37,877 nucleotides of DNA from Novosphingobium sp. (lineage in GTDB: Bacteria; Pseudomonadota; Alphaproteobacteria; Sphingomonadales; Sphingomonadaceae): assembly GCA_013822005.1 (NCBI GenBank), contig PNJT01000005.1, positions 1 through 37,877 on the forward strand, given 5' to 3'. The notes beneath the pieces are model-generated. The model made no database searches. It had not been told where the DNA came from and saw only the letters and a list, made by a program, of their open reading frames with translations. Positions within the stretch are counted from its first letter, which is position 1; every line of letters begins with the position of its first letter. The position numbers were made by a program, and so were the translations under genes. Shown one piece after another: positions 16,925-25,310 of this stretch.

Positions 16925-18739
16925 GTGCGGTTTGCGCTGAAGCCCATGCTGGCAATTGCCGTCTTGGCGCTGGGTGCGCCGGGTCTGGCCATGCCCAAGG
17001 ATGCCGAGGGGAACTTCAAGGCGGCCAAGACTGCGCTGGCGCGCGGTGACGGGATCGCGGCCGAAGTCGAGCTGCAGAGCGCGGCCAAAGCCGGGGCAAG
17101 CCGGACTGAACTGTCCGCTTCGATGGGCGAGGCGCTGATCGCGCAGCGCGAATGGGGCAAGGCACGCGAATGGCTTGGCCCGGGACAGTTCGCCAAGGGT
17201 GAAGAAGCCTATGGCTGGCGCATGCTGGGCTTGCTTGAGCGGTTGCAAGGCAATCTTCCGGCCGCTGGCAAGGCGCTGGATCAGGCTCTGGCCATGGCCC
17301 CCAAGGACCCGCTGCTGTGGGTCGAGATCGGGCGGCTGCGCTATGTCGGGGGCGAGCACCTCCAGGCAATCGATGCGGCCGAGCGCGCGCTGGCTGCCGA
17401 CCCGGAGAATGTTCGGGCGCTTGAGTTCCGGGCACAATTGCTGCGCGATGCGGCGGGGCCGGTCGCGGCCTTGCCGCTCTACGAAAAAGCGCTGACGATT
17501 GCTCCCAAAGACCTGAACGTGCTGGGCGGCTATGCTGCCGCCTTGGGCGAGGCGGGCCGGGCCGAGCAGATGCTGGCGGTGACCCGGCGGATGCTGGCCC
17601 AGGACGCGAAGAACAAGCAGGCCTTTTACTTGCAGGCGGTGCTGGCCGCGCGCGCCGGCAATGTCGATCTTGGCCGGGCGATGCTGAACCGGATCGGGGA
17701 CAAGCTCGATGCCATGCCGGCCGCGCTGCTGCTGGCGGGCGCGCTGGAATTGCAGGCCGGTAACACCAATGTCGCGGCCAGGAAGCTGGCACTGCTGGTC
17801 GATCGCCAACCCGCCAACCAGCAAGCGCAAGTGTTGCTGGCCCGCGCGCTCTACGAGTCCGGGGATCACAACCAGCTGTTTGCACGCTTCTGGGGCCGGG
17901 CACTGCGCGGCGATGCCTCGCCCTATTTGCTCACCGTGCTGGGCCGCGCGCTCGAGGATCGCGGTGACCGCCTGACTGCCGCGCAATTTCTGGATCGCGC
18001 GGCTGCCGCGATTGACCAGCCGCTACAGCCGATTGCTGCACCCGCGCCGGGTGAGCTGGCCGCGCGCTGGGCGGCCAATCCTGCGGCGGCGGGTTTGGCG
18101 GTGCCCTATGTTCGCAGCTCGCTGGCGACCAACAACCTGGCCGAGGCCAGCAGCGCGGCGCAGAAGTTTCTCGATCTGCGGCCCGGTTCGGCCGAGGCAC
18201 TGGGGCTGGTCGGCGATGTCGAACTGGCCCAGGGCGCGGCGCAGTCGGCGCTGGAGCGTTACACGCTCTCGGCCAGGGTGCGCTTTCCGGCGCAGATGCT
18301 GCCGCGGATTGCCGGGGCCTATCAGCGGCTGGGGCAAGGCGGCATGGTTCAGCCGCTGACGGCGCAATTCCTCGCCGCTTTCCCGCGCAGCCGGATTGCG
18401 CTGCGGATGGCGGCCAATCAGGCCGCACTGGCTGGCGACTGGGCAGGCGCCCGGGCGATCCTTGAAAACCTGGTCCAACGCGGCGGCGGTGGCGACTGGC
18501 GGCTGCTCTGCGATCTCAGCCTGGCGCAATTGCGCGGCGGCGATGCCAAGGCTGCCAGTGACAGTGCGCGCAAGGCCTGGCTGCTCCAGCCCGCCAGCGC
18601 CTTGACCAACCAGGCCTACGGCATGGCCCTGGCCGAAGCGGGCGCCGATGCCGGACAGGCCCGGCAAGTGCTGGAAGCCGCGCGCCGGATCGGTGGGGAC
18701 AACCCGCTGCTGGTCGAAGCCCGCAAAAAGCTGAAGTAG
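16925..18739 (+). CDS. TPR-repeat protein, PEP-CTERM system associated (PrsT-like)
   Basis: GTG start right after prsR gives signal peptide VRFALKPMLAIAVLALGAPGLAMP; repeated TPR units through the length. Confidence 0.75.
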   Translation: MRFALKPMLAIAVLALGAPGLAMPKDAEGNFKAAKTALARGDGIAAEVELQSAAKAGASRTELSASMGEALIAQREWGKAREWLGPGQFAKGEEAYGWRMLGLLERLQGNLPAAGKALDQALAMAPKDPLLWVEIGRLRYVGGEHLQAIDAAERALAADPENVRALEFRAQLLRDAAGPVAALPLYEKALTIAPKDLNVLGGYAAALGEAGRAEQMLAVTRRMLAQDAKNKQAFYLQAVLAARAGNVDLGRAMLNRIGDKLDAMPAALLLAGALELQAGNTNVAARKLALLVDRQPANQQAQVLLARALYESGDHNQLFARFWGRALRGDASPYLLTVLGRALEDRGDRLTAAQFLDRAAAAIDQPLQPIAAPAPGELAARWAANPAAAGLAVPYVRSSLATNNLAEASSAAQKFLDLRPGSAEALGLVGDVELAQGAAQSALERYTLSARVRFPAQMLPRIAGAYQRLGQGGMVQPLTAQFLAAFPRSRIALRMAANQAALAGDWAGARAILENLVQRGGGGDWRLLCDLSLAQLRGGDAKAASDSARKAWLLQPASALTNQAYGMALAEAGADAGQARQVLEAARRIGGDNPLLVEARKKLK

Positions 18740-18770
18740 CGCGGGACAGGACCGAACCTGCATCCCATCC

Positions 18771-18874
18771 CCGTCCATGCTGAGCTTGTCGAAGCATTGT
18801 CTTTTTCTTCGTGCCTCACGGCACGGTCGCCTGAAGAAAAGGGCAGTCCTTCGACAAGCTCAGGACAGTCGGGG
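18771..18874. repeat. Dispersed two-hairpin palindromic element, GAGCTTGTCGAAG class
   Basis: TGCTGAGCTTGTCGAAGCA ... CCTTCGACAAGCTCAGGAC. Confidence 0.8.
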
Positions 18875-18982
18875 TTGGGGTGCAAGCCTGGGAATTTCTT
18901 CCCGCCGCGCTAACCCCCTCGACAAGTCCGCCGACCCGCTTAAAGGCAATTTCATCGCGCGATTAAATTCGAGGGTGAGAGC

Positions 18983-20041
18983 ATGGCAGGCGTTCTTCAG
19001 GGTGTGACCGTTATCGAACTGGCCGGGATCGGGCCGGGGCCGTTCTGCGGGATGATGCTGGCCGATCACGGCGCGCGGGTGATCCGGGTCGAGCGGCCGG
19101 GCACCAGCGGGCGGTTCGGCGACGGCGGCAACCGCGACATCCTGGGCCGCAATCGCGAGCGGATCGAACTCGACCTCAAGGACCCGGCGGCGATTACCCA
19201 GCTGAAAGAGTTGGTGAAGGGTGCCGATGCGCTGATCGAGGGCTATCGCCCCGGGGTGATCGAACGCATGGGGATCGGCCCCGATGTGCTGCTGGCGATC
19301 AACCCCAGGCTGGTGATCGGGCGGATGACCGGCTGGGGGCAGGACGGGCCGATGGCCCCGCTGGCCGGGCACGACATCAACTATATCGCGCTGGCGGGCG
19401 CGCTCCATTCCTATGGCCGTGCGGGCGAGAAGCCGACTTTCCCGGTCAATGCCGTGGGCGATTTCGGCGGCGGGGGCATGATGCTGGCCTTCGGCGTAGT
19501 CGCAGGCGTCCTGTATGCGCGTTCGGGCGGGCAGGGCCAGGTGGTGGACTGCGCGATGGTCGATGGCGCGGCGATCCTTTCGGCGATGACCTATACGTTC
19601 CTGGGCAACGGCCAGTGGCGCGACGAGCGCGGGGTCAACCTGCTCGATGGCGGCACGCATTTCTATGACACCTACGAAACCAGCGACGGAAAGTGGATCT
19701 CGCTCGGCTCGATCGAACCGCAGTTCTATGCCTTGCTGCTGGAAAAGACCGGCCTGACCGGCGATCCCGATTTCGCCCAGCAGATGAACCCGATGAAATG
19801 GGGCGAACTCAAGGAGCGCATGACCGCGCTGATCCTGACCAAGGCCCGCGACGAATGGTGCGCGATCATGGACGGGACCGACATCTGCTTCGCCCCGGTC
19901 CTCAGCCTCAAGGAAGCGCCGCAGCATCCGCACAATGTGGCGCGATCGACCTTCGTGGAGGACGGCGGGATGGTGCAGCCAGCACCGGCACCGCGCTTCT
20001 CCGTCACCCCCGCGCCACCGGTTAGGCTCGCAGGGCGTTAG
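18983..20041 (+). CDS. CaiB/BaiF family CoA transferase (alpha-methylacyl-CoA racemase-like)
   Basis: LQGVTVIELAGIGPGPFCGMMLADHGARVIRVERPG, NRERIELDLKDP, GHDINYIALAG motifs. Confidence 0.93.
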   Translation: MAGVLQGVTVIELAGIGPGPFCGMMLADHGARVIRVERPGTSGRFGDGGNRDILGRNRERIELDLKDPAAITQLKELVKGADALIEGYRPGVIERMGIGPDVLLAINPRLVIGRMTGWGQDGPMAPLAGHDINYIALAGALHSYGRAGEKPTFPVNAVGDFGGGGMMLAFGVVAGVLYARSGGQGQVVDCAMVDGAAILSAMTYTFLGNGQWRDERGVNLLDGGTHFYDTYETSDGKWISLGSIEPQFYALLLEKTGLTGDPDFAQQMNPMKWGELKERMTALILTKARDEWCAIMDGTDICFAPVLSLKEAPQHPHNVARSTFVEDGGMVQPAPAPRFSVTPAPPVRLAGR

Positions 20042-20050
20042 TCCCCAAAC

Positions 20051-20140
20051 CCGTTCGCCCTGAGCTTGTCGAAGGGCCGTACTTCTTCTTGCCGAGGTCT
20101 GAAGAACAGGACAGTCCTTCGACAAGCTCAGGACGAACGG
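20051..20140. repeat. Dispersed two-hairpin palindromic element, GAGCTTGTCGAAG class
   Basis: CCGTTCGCCCTGAGCTTGTCGAAGG ... CCTTCGACAAGCTCAGGACGAACGG. Confidence 0.85.
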
Positions 20141-20155
20141 AGTCAGGGTAGGGCC

Positions 20156-21118
20156 ATGTTGAGCCGGGTTGATCCGATGGTGCGGCTGCTCTTGGCCGCG
20201 ATCGCGCTGGCCTTGGTGCTGCCGGTGCAGGGCGAGTGGCGCGGAGCGGCGCAGTTCGTCTCGAACGCGGCGGTGTTCCTGCTGTTCTTCCTCAACGGCG
20301 TGCGACTGCCCCGGCACGAAGTGATGGCCGGGATCGGCAACCACCGGCTGCTCTGGCCGCTGGTGCTGTGGTGTTACGGCGCAATGGCGCTGGCCGGGTG
20401 GCTGGTCTGGCAAGGCGGGCAGGGCTGGATGCCGCCGCTGCTGGCGCTGGGGTTCCTTTACCTCGGCTGCCTGCCTTCGACCGTGCAGTCGGCCACGGCC
20501 TATAGTTCGCTGGCGGGCGGCAATGTCGCCAGTTCGGTGGTCGCCGCGGCCTTGCTCAACCTGCTGGGGGTGTTCATCACCGCGCCGTTGTTTTCGGCGC
20601 TGGCCGGATCGGCAAATGCCGGGTTCAATGCCGATGGGCTGATCAAAGTGGTGGGCATCCTGCTGGTGCCCTTCATCCTGGGTCAGCTTGCGCAGGGTCG
20701 GCTGGGGGGCTGGGTCAAAGGCAACCGTCCGCTGGTGACCGGCATGGACCGGACCTCAATCGCCATCGCGGTCTATGTCGCTTTCTCAGGCGCGGTCGAG
20801 CAGCGCTTCTGGACCCAGATTGATGCTGCCGGGTGGCTGTGGTTGGGCTCTGGTGTCGCTTTGGTGCTATTGGTCGGGCACTTTGGTGCATGGTTGGTGA
20901 GCGGCGTGTTACGGCTTGATCGCCCCAACCGGATCACCATGCTCTATGCCGGCGCGCAAAAGAGCATCGCGATGGGCGCGCCTTTGGCAGCCGTGCTGTT
21001 CCCCCCGGCAGTGGCCGGAGTGATCCTGCTGCCGATCCTGCTTTACCACCTGGTCCAGCTGGTCCTGGCCGCCCCGATCGCCGCACGGCTCAACGCTACT
21101 AATACCAACCTGCACTGA
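20156..21118 (+). CDS. Bile acid:sodium symporter family protein
   Basis: Polytopic protein with LGFLYLGCLPSTVQSATAYSSLAGGNVASSVVAAALLNLLGVFITAPL, typical SBF-like motif. ATG at 20156 lies after the repeat, so the ORF-track start at 20066 is not favoured. Confidence 0.88.
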   Translation: MLSRVDPMVRLLLAAIALALVLPVQGEWRGAAQFVSNAAVFLLFFLNGVRLPRHEVMAGIGNHRLLWPLVLWCYGAMALAGWLVWQGGQGWMPPLLALGFLYLGCLPSTVQSATAYSSLAGGNVASSVVAAALLNLLGVFITAPLFSALAGSANAGFNADGLIKVVGILLVPFILGQLAQGRLGGWVKGNRPLVTGMDRTSIAIAVYVAFSGAVEQRFWTQIDAAGWLWLGSGVALVLLVGHFGAWLVSGVLRLDRPNRITMLYAGAQKSIAMGAPLAAVLFPPAVAGVILLPILLYHLVQLVLAAPIAARLNATNTNLH

Positions 21119-21156
21119 TCCTGACCCATGAGGACGGGATCAGTGCAGGTTGGTAT
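21102..21156. repeat. 20-bp perfect inverted repeat overlapping the symporter stop codon
   Basis: ATACCAACCTGCACTGATCC (21102-21121) / GGATCAGTGCAGGTTGGTAT (21137-21156), 15-nt loop, no T-tract. Confidence 0.95.
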
Positions 21157-21244
21157 AAGGCCGCCTTCGGCCCGACAAGCTCAGCCTAGGCGGGTTTAGG
21201 GTTAGGCCCCGCGCGTCCTGACGACATTTCGCAGAAACGCGAAG

Positions 21245-21330
21245 CCCCTCCCATGTGGGGAGGGGTTGGGGTGGGGGTTCCACGCTGGCGTCGAGCCCCA
21301 CCCCCGACCCCTTCCCGCCGGGGAGGGGAG
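21245..21330. repeat. Dispersed C/G-run palindromic element (CCCTCCC...GGGAGGGG class)
   Basis: CCCCTCCCATGTGGGGAGGGGTTGGGGTGGGGG...CCCCACCCCCGACCCCTTCCCGCCGGGGAGGGG; shares the internal segment ACGCTGGCGTCGA with the 26507 copy. Confidence 0.85.
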
Positions 21331-21360
21331 AACGCGGCATCAACTCAATGCCATCTGGCC

Positions 21361-21627
21361 CTAAGCCGCCTCGCTCAGCCGTACCGCCACCAACGAAGGC
21401 CGCGCCAACCGCACCTTGCGGACCGGCAGCGCCACAACCGTCCCGTCGTTCCACGAAACCACCGTCTCAGTGATGGTAAAGCGCATTTCGCGCGTGAGGG
21501 GAGTGGCAGCCAACTCCTCCCGCACCGCCTTGAACGCCGGAACCGCCGTACGCACCATCTGGACCAGCGAGCCCAGCGAAACGACCAGGGTGACTGCCAA
21601 AAGAACCGAAAACTCCGCACCCATCAT
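21361..21627 (-). CDS. Small conserved-type membrane protein, unknown function
   Basis: 88 aa; N-terminal TM MMGAEFSVLLAVTLVVSLGSLVQMV; LexA-type box and TGTGGA repeats upstream. Confidence 0.65.
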   Translation of the reverse strand: MMGAEFSVLLAVTLVVSLGSLVQMVRTAVPAFKAVREELAATPLTREMRFTITETVVSWNDGTVVALPVRKVRLARPSLVAVRLSEAA

Positions 21628-21693
21628 CGCCCAAACCTCTCACCCGCGCCCTGTGGAAGGGCTTGTGGAAAACCTGTGGAGCGGTTAGGAAGA

Positions 21694-21708
21694 GTTCCTG
21701 TTTCGTTC
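21694..21708. promoter_or_regulatory. Putative LexA (SOS) box, alphaproteobacterial type
   Basis: GTTC-CTGTTTC-GTTC, an exact GTTCN7GTTC match, 67 bp upstream of the 21627 start on the minus strand. Confidence 0.7.
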
Positions 21709-21988
21709 CAGTGGGGTCTTTGTTTCTGATTTGTTCTGGTGTGTCAAGTGGGAAATGCCTGGCCTTTGTGTTGTCGAAGCGGACCATATCAATCGCTCGC
21801 GAGGATGCTTATTGTGAGTGATCCTCGGATAATGCGGGGTTGTTGCAGACTGTTGCCGCCCTTTTGCCATGCGAAAACGCTCTTTTGACACGCCAAGCAC
21901 CTATGCTATCGGCACGAAAGGAAGGGATGGCCTGCTGCCGGTTTGATGGACACCGAGATAAGGTGTTTTATCGAACTGGAGGACCAGC

Positions 21989-22189
21989 ATGGAACGAAGG
22001 AAGTTTACGCGCGAGTTTAAGCTCGAGGCAGTGAGGCTGATCAAGGACTACCTGGGCGTTTCCGACGAAAGCCACATTTTCTTCTGCGGCATCGCGATCG
22101 GTTACGGGATTGCCGACGATCCGGTGAACCAGTTTGACCGCAAGCGCGAGCCGCTGGACAGCAAGGTCAAGTTTCTGGGCTTTGAATAG
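21989..22189 (+). pseudogene. Chimeric ORF: IS3-family OrfA N-terminus fused to a nitroreductase C-terminus
   Basis: MERRKFTREFKLEAVRLIKD (IS3 OrfA start) joined to YLGVSDESHIFFCGIAIGYGIADDPVNQFDRKREPLDSKVKFLGFE, which aligns with the tail of the next gene. Confidence 0.8.
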
Positions 22190-22199
22190 GGGCATATCC

Positions 22200-22871
22200 A
22201 TGGACGTTTCGGAAGCCGTCGCCAGCCGCCGCTCGATCCGCGCATTCCTCGACAAGCCGGTCGATCAGGCCGTGCTGCGACGGGTATTGGAGAAGGCCCA
22301 GAACGCGCCGTCGGGCGGCAATACCCAGCCGTGGAACGCGGTGATGCTGACCGGCGAACCGCTGGCCAAGCTGATCGACCTGGTCGCCGAAACGATCCCG
22401 CAGGGGCTGGCCGCCTATTCGGCCGAGTATCCGATCTATCCGGCCGAGCTGGAAGGCCGCTATGCCGCCAGCCGCTTTGGCGTGGGCGAGGCGATGTACG
22501 CTGCCCTCGAAATCCCGCGCGAGGACAAGGCCCAGCGAATGGACGTGTTCCGCAACAACTTCCGTGCCTTCGGCGCGCCGGTGCTGATGCTGGTCCACAC
22601 GCCCCGCTATATGGGCCTGCCGCAGTGGAGCGACATCGGCATGTGGCTGCAGACCGTGATGCTGCTGCTGCGCGAGGAAGGGCTCGATTCGTGCGGGCAA
22701 GAGGCCTGGGCGGTTTACCAGAAGCAGATCCGCGAAGTGGTGGATATCCCGGAAGACCACATCTTCTTCAGCGGCTGCGCGATCGGCTGGGGCGACCGCG
22801 ATGCGGCGGTAAACCAGTTCCCGGTCCCGCGCGTGGGGATCGACGAGGCCGTGACCTGGGTGGGGTTTTGA
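22200..22871 (+). CDS. Nitroreductase family protein
   Basis: MDVSEAVASRRSIRAFLDKPVD, APSGGNTQPWNAVMLTGE, HIFFSGCAIGWGDRDAAVNQFPVPR. Confidence 0.93.
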   Translation: MDVSEAVASRRSIRAFLDKPVDQAVLRRVLEKAQNAPSGGNTQPWNAVMLTGEPLAKLIDLVAETIPQGLAAYSAEYPIYPAELEGRYAASRFGVGEAMYAALEIPREDKAQRMDVFRNNFRAFGAPVLMLVHTPRYMGLPQWSDIGMWLQTVMLLLREEGLDSCGQEAWAVYQKQIREVVDIPEDHIFFSGCAIGWGDRDAAVNQFPVPRVGIDEAVTWVGF

Positions 22872-22876
22872 ACAGT

Positions 22877-22984
22877 CCCCCTCCCGCATGCGGGAGGGGT
22901 TAGGGGTGGGCCAGTCCGCCTCAATCTAGAGCTCCGCTTTCCTTGACTCACCCACCCCCAACCCCTCCCGCAAGCGGGAGGGGA
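22877..22984. repeat. Dispersed C/G-run palindromic element
   Basis: CCCCTCCCGCATGCGGGAGGGGTTAGGGGTGGG ... CCCACCCCCAACCCCTCCCGCAAGCGGGAGGGG. Confidence 0.9.
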
Positions 22985-23020
22985 GTTGACCGGCGCGTCT
23001 CGATGCGTAAGGCCCGCGGC

Positions 23021-24583
23021 ATGTCAGACGCAATTCCCCTCAAGTTGTTCAACAGCCTGACCCGCCAGCTGGAACCGTTCCAGCCCGTCCATCCGGGAGT
23101 CCCGGGGGAGCCGGACAAGCCGGCGGAGGCGCGCGTCTATACCTGCGGGCCGACGGTCTATAACTACCCCCACATCGGCAACATGCGCGCCTATGTCTTT
23201 GCCGACGTGCTGGGCCGCACGCTCAGCTTCAAGGGCTACAAGCTGACCCACGTGATCAACATCACCGATGTGGGCCACCTGACCGACGATGCCGATGCCG
23301 GCGAAGACAAGATGGAGAAGGTGGCGGCCGAGAAGGCGCAGTCGATCTGGGACATCGCCCGCCACTACACCGAAGCCTATTGGGCCGACATCAAGGCGCT
23401 GAACATCCGCCAGCCGGCCCAGTGGACCATCGCCACCGATTACATCGATGAGATGATCCAGTTCGCCAAGGCCATTGCCGACAAGCACTGCTATGAACTG
23501 GACAGCGGGCTCTATTTCGACGTCTCGACCGTCGCCGATTACGGTCGCCTGGCCCGCGCCCAGACCGAGGACGGCGCCAATGAAATTATGGGCCGGATCG
23601 ACGAGGTTGAGGGCAAGCGCAACGCCGCCGACTTCGCGATCTGGCGCAAGACCCCGCCGGGCGAGAAGCGTCAGATGGAATGGGATTCGCCGTGGGGCCG
23701 GGGTGCGCCCGGCTGGCACCTTGAATGCTCGGTGATGAGCGGCGCGGTGCTGGGCTTTCCCTTCGATATCCACACCGGCGGGATCGACCACCGCGAAATC
23801 CACCACCCCAACGAGATCGCCCAGAACCAGGCGCATTGCTGCACCAATGGTTTGGATGTTGCATCAAATTCGGGTGCCAACGTGTGGATGCACAACAATT
23901 TCCTGATCGAACGCAGCGGCAAGATGAGCAAGAGCAGCGGCGAATTCCTGCGCCTGCAACTGCTGATCGACAAGGGCTATCACCCGCTGGCCTACCGGCT
24001 GATGTGCCTGCAGGCGCATTACCGGAGTGAGCTGGAGTTCAGCTGGGAGGGTTTGCAGGCCGCGCTGGTGCGGTTGAAGCGGATGGTGATGGCTGTCACC
24101 CAACTCAAAGCTCGTCATGCTGAACTTGTTTCAGCATCCATCGCGCCGTCGCAGGCATCGGTTGAAGGCGAGAAATGGACCCTGAAACAAGTTCAGGGTG
24201 ACGAATTTGAGATGTTTGTCGATCTGGTGATCAATTTTGAAGCGTCGGTATCTGACGATCTGAACACTCCGATTGCTGTTACTCTGCTTGAAGACGTTTT
24301 GGCCAAAAAGAAGGTGACGCCGGAGAAGAAGCTCGAAGTTCTGGCCGCGATGGATGCCGTCTTGGGCCTCAATCTCCTGACCTTGGAACGCCAGGACCTC
24401 CGCATCCGCCCCAAAGCCGCGACCATCACCGAAGCCGAAATCGACGCCAGGCTGGCCGAGCGCAAGGAGGCCCGCGCGGCGAAGGACTTTGCCCGGTCGG
24501 ACGCCTTGCGCGATGAGCTTGCGGCTGCCGGGGTCGAGGTGATGGATGGCGATTCGCTGGGGTGGGAGTGGAAACTGGGGTAA
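23021..24583 (+). CDS. cysS: Cysteinyl-tRNA synthetase, with in-frame repeat insertion
   Basis: VYTCGPTVYNYPHIGNMRAYVFADVLGR, GGIDHREIHHPNEIAQ, KMSKSSGEF. Start could also be 23003 or the upstream ORF-track start. Confidence 0.96.
   Translation: MSDAIPLKLFNSLTRQLEPFQPVHPGVPGEPDKPAEARVYTCGPTVYNYPHIGNMRAYVFADVLGRTLSFKGYKLTHVINITDVGHLTDDADAGEDKMEKVAAEKAQSIWDIARHYTEAYWADIKALNIRQPAQWTIATDYIDEMIQFAKAIADKHCYELDSGLYFDVSTVADYGRLARAQTEDGANEIMGRIDEVEGKRNAADFAIWRKTPPGEKRQMEWDSPWGRGAPGWHLECSVMSGAVLGFPFDIHTGGIDHREIHHPNEIAQNQAHCCTNGLDVASNSGANVWMHNNFLIERSGKMSKSSGEFLRLQLLIDKGYHPLAYRLMCLQAHYRSELEFSWEGLQAALVRLKRMVMAVTQLKARHAELVSASIAPSQASVEGEKWTLKQVQGDEFEMFVDLVINFEASVSDDLNTPIAVTLLEDVLAKKKVTPEKKLEVLAAMDAVLGLNLLTLERQDLRIRPKAATITEAEIDARLAERKEARAAKDFARSDALRDELAAAGVEVMDGDSLGWEWKLG
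24113..24203. repeat. Two-hairpin palindromic element inserted in frame within cysS
   Basis: CGTCATGCTGAACTTGTTTCAGCATCCA ... TGGACCCTGAAACAAGTTCAGGGTGACG; translates as RHAELVSAS...WTLKQVQGDE. Confidence 0.88.
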
Positions 24584-24607
24584 TCCAGCCACAACCCGCC
24601 ACCCAAA

Positions 24608-24708
24608 CCCGTCTGTCCTGAGCTTGGCGAAGGATTGCCCTTCTTTCTGCGTTTGCACCTGAACCACGAAGAAGAGGAGAGTCCTTCGACAAGCTCAGGA
24701 CGAACGGG
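24608..24708. repeat. Dispersed two-hairpin palindromic element, GAGCTTG class
   Basis: CCGTCTGTCCTGAGCTTGGCGAAGG ... CCTTCGACAAGCTCAGGACGAACGG. Confidence 0.85.
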
Positions 24709-24812
24709 AAGTGCCCTAGGGTTTTGGGGCCAGTTCTGACGCCTTCGTGCAAGCGGCGCTTGGCAAGGCAGGCCAGGCTGTGCATCAACTGCACTGCACC
24801 TGAGGGCCTTCG

Positions 24813-25310
24813 ATGAACCGCTTGCTCAAGACTTTCGCTCTCGCCGCGCTGCTGATCGCCGCCTCGCCTGCGCCAAACCCGAACGCCGCGGCGGTCGATC
24901 TGACGCTCACGCGGGCCTATGGGGGCTACTTCAAGGAAAGCGGTCCGAGCGGCGGGGATTGGGATCAGCCGGTCTTTTCCGCCCAGACCACCAAGCTGAT
25001 CAAGGCCAGAAGAAAGCACAACGGCGCGGAGCTGACCGGGCTGTCGTCCTGTGGCTGGCTGTGCGAATGCCAGGACTGGCAGGCCAAGAAATTCGCCTGG
25101 AAACGCACCGCAATCCGCGCGACTGCGCCCGGCAAGCTGGAAGTGACAGTCAAGGTCAATCCCAGTTTCGGCGATTTCGTCACCCAGCGACTGGTGATGG
25201 TGCGCGAAGGCAAGCGTTGGGCGATTGACGACCTGTTCAGCGAAAGCGCACCGATCGGGATCAAGGCGGGCATGAAAAAAGAACTGACCGAGACCCCCGG
25301 CAGCCGATGA
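24813..25310 (+). CDS. Hypothetical secreted protein (DUF3828-like)
   Basis: Signal peptide MNRLLKTFALAALLIAASPAPNPNAAA; C-terminal VMVREGKRWAIDDLF resembles DUF3828-type domains. Confidence 0.65.
   Translation: MNRLLKTFALAALLIAASPAPNPNAAAVDLTLTRAYGGYFKESGPSGGDWDQPVFSAQTTKLIKARRKHNGAELTGLSSCGWLCECQDWQAKKFAWKRTAIRATAPGKLEVTVKVNPSFGDFVTQRLVMVREGKRWAIDDLFSESAPIGIKAGMKKELTETPGSR

Noticed and set aside
21140-21454. 104-aa minus-strand ORF rich in GGG/PPP
   Set aside because: Runs through the palindromic repeat and the inverted repeat at 21102-21156; repeat-derived, not a gene.
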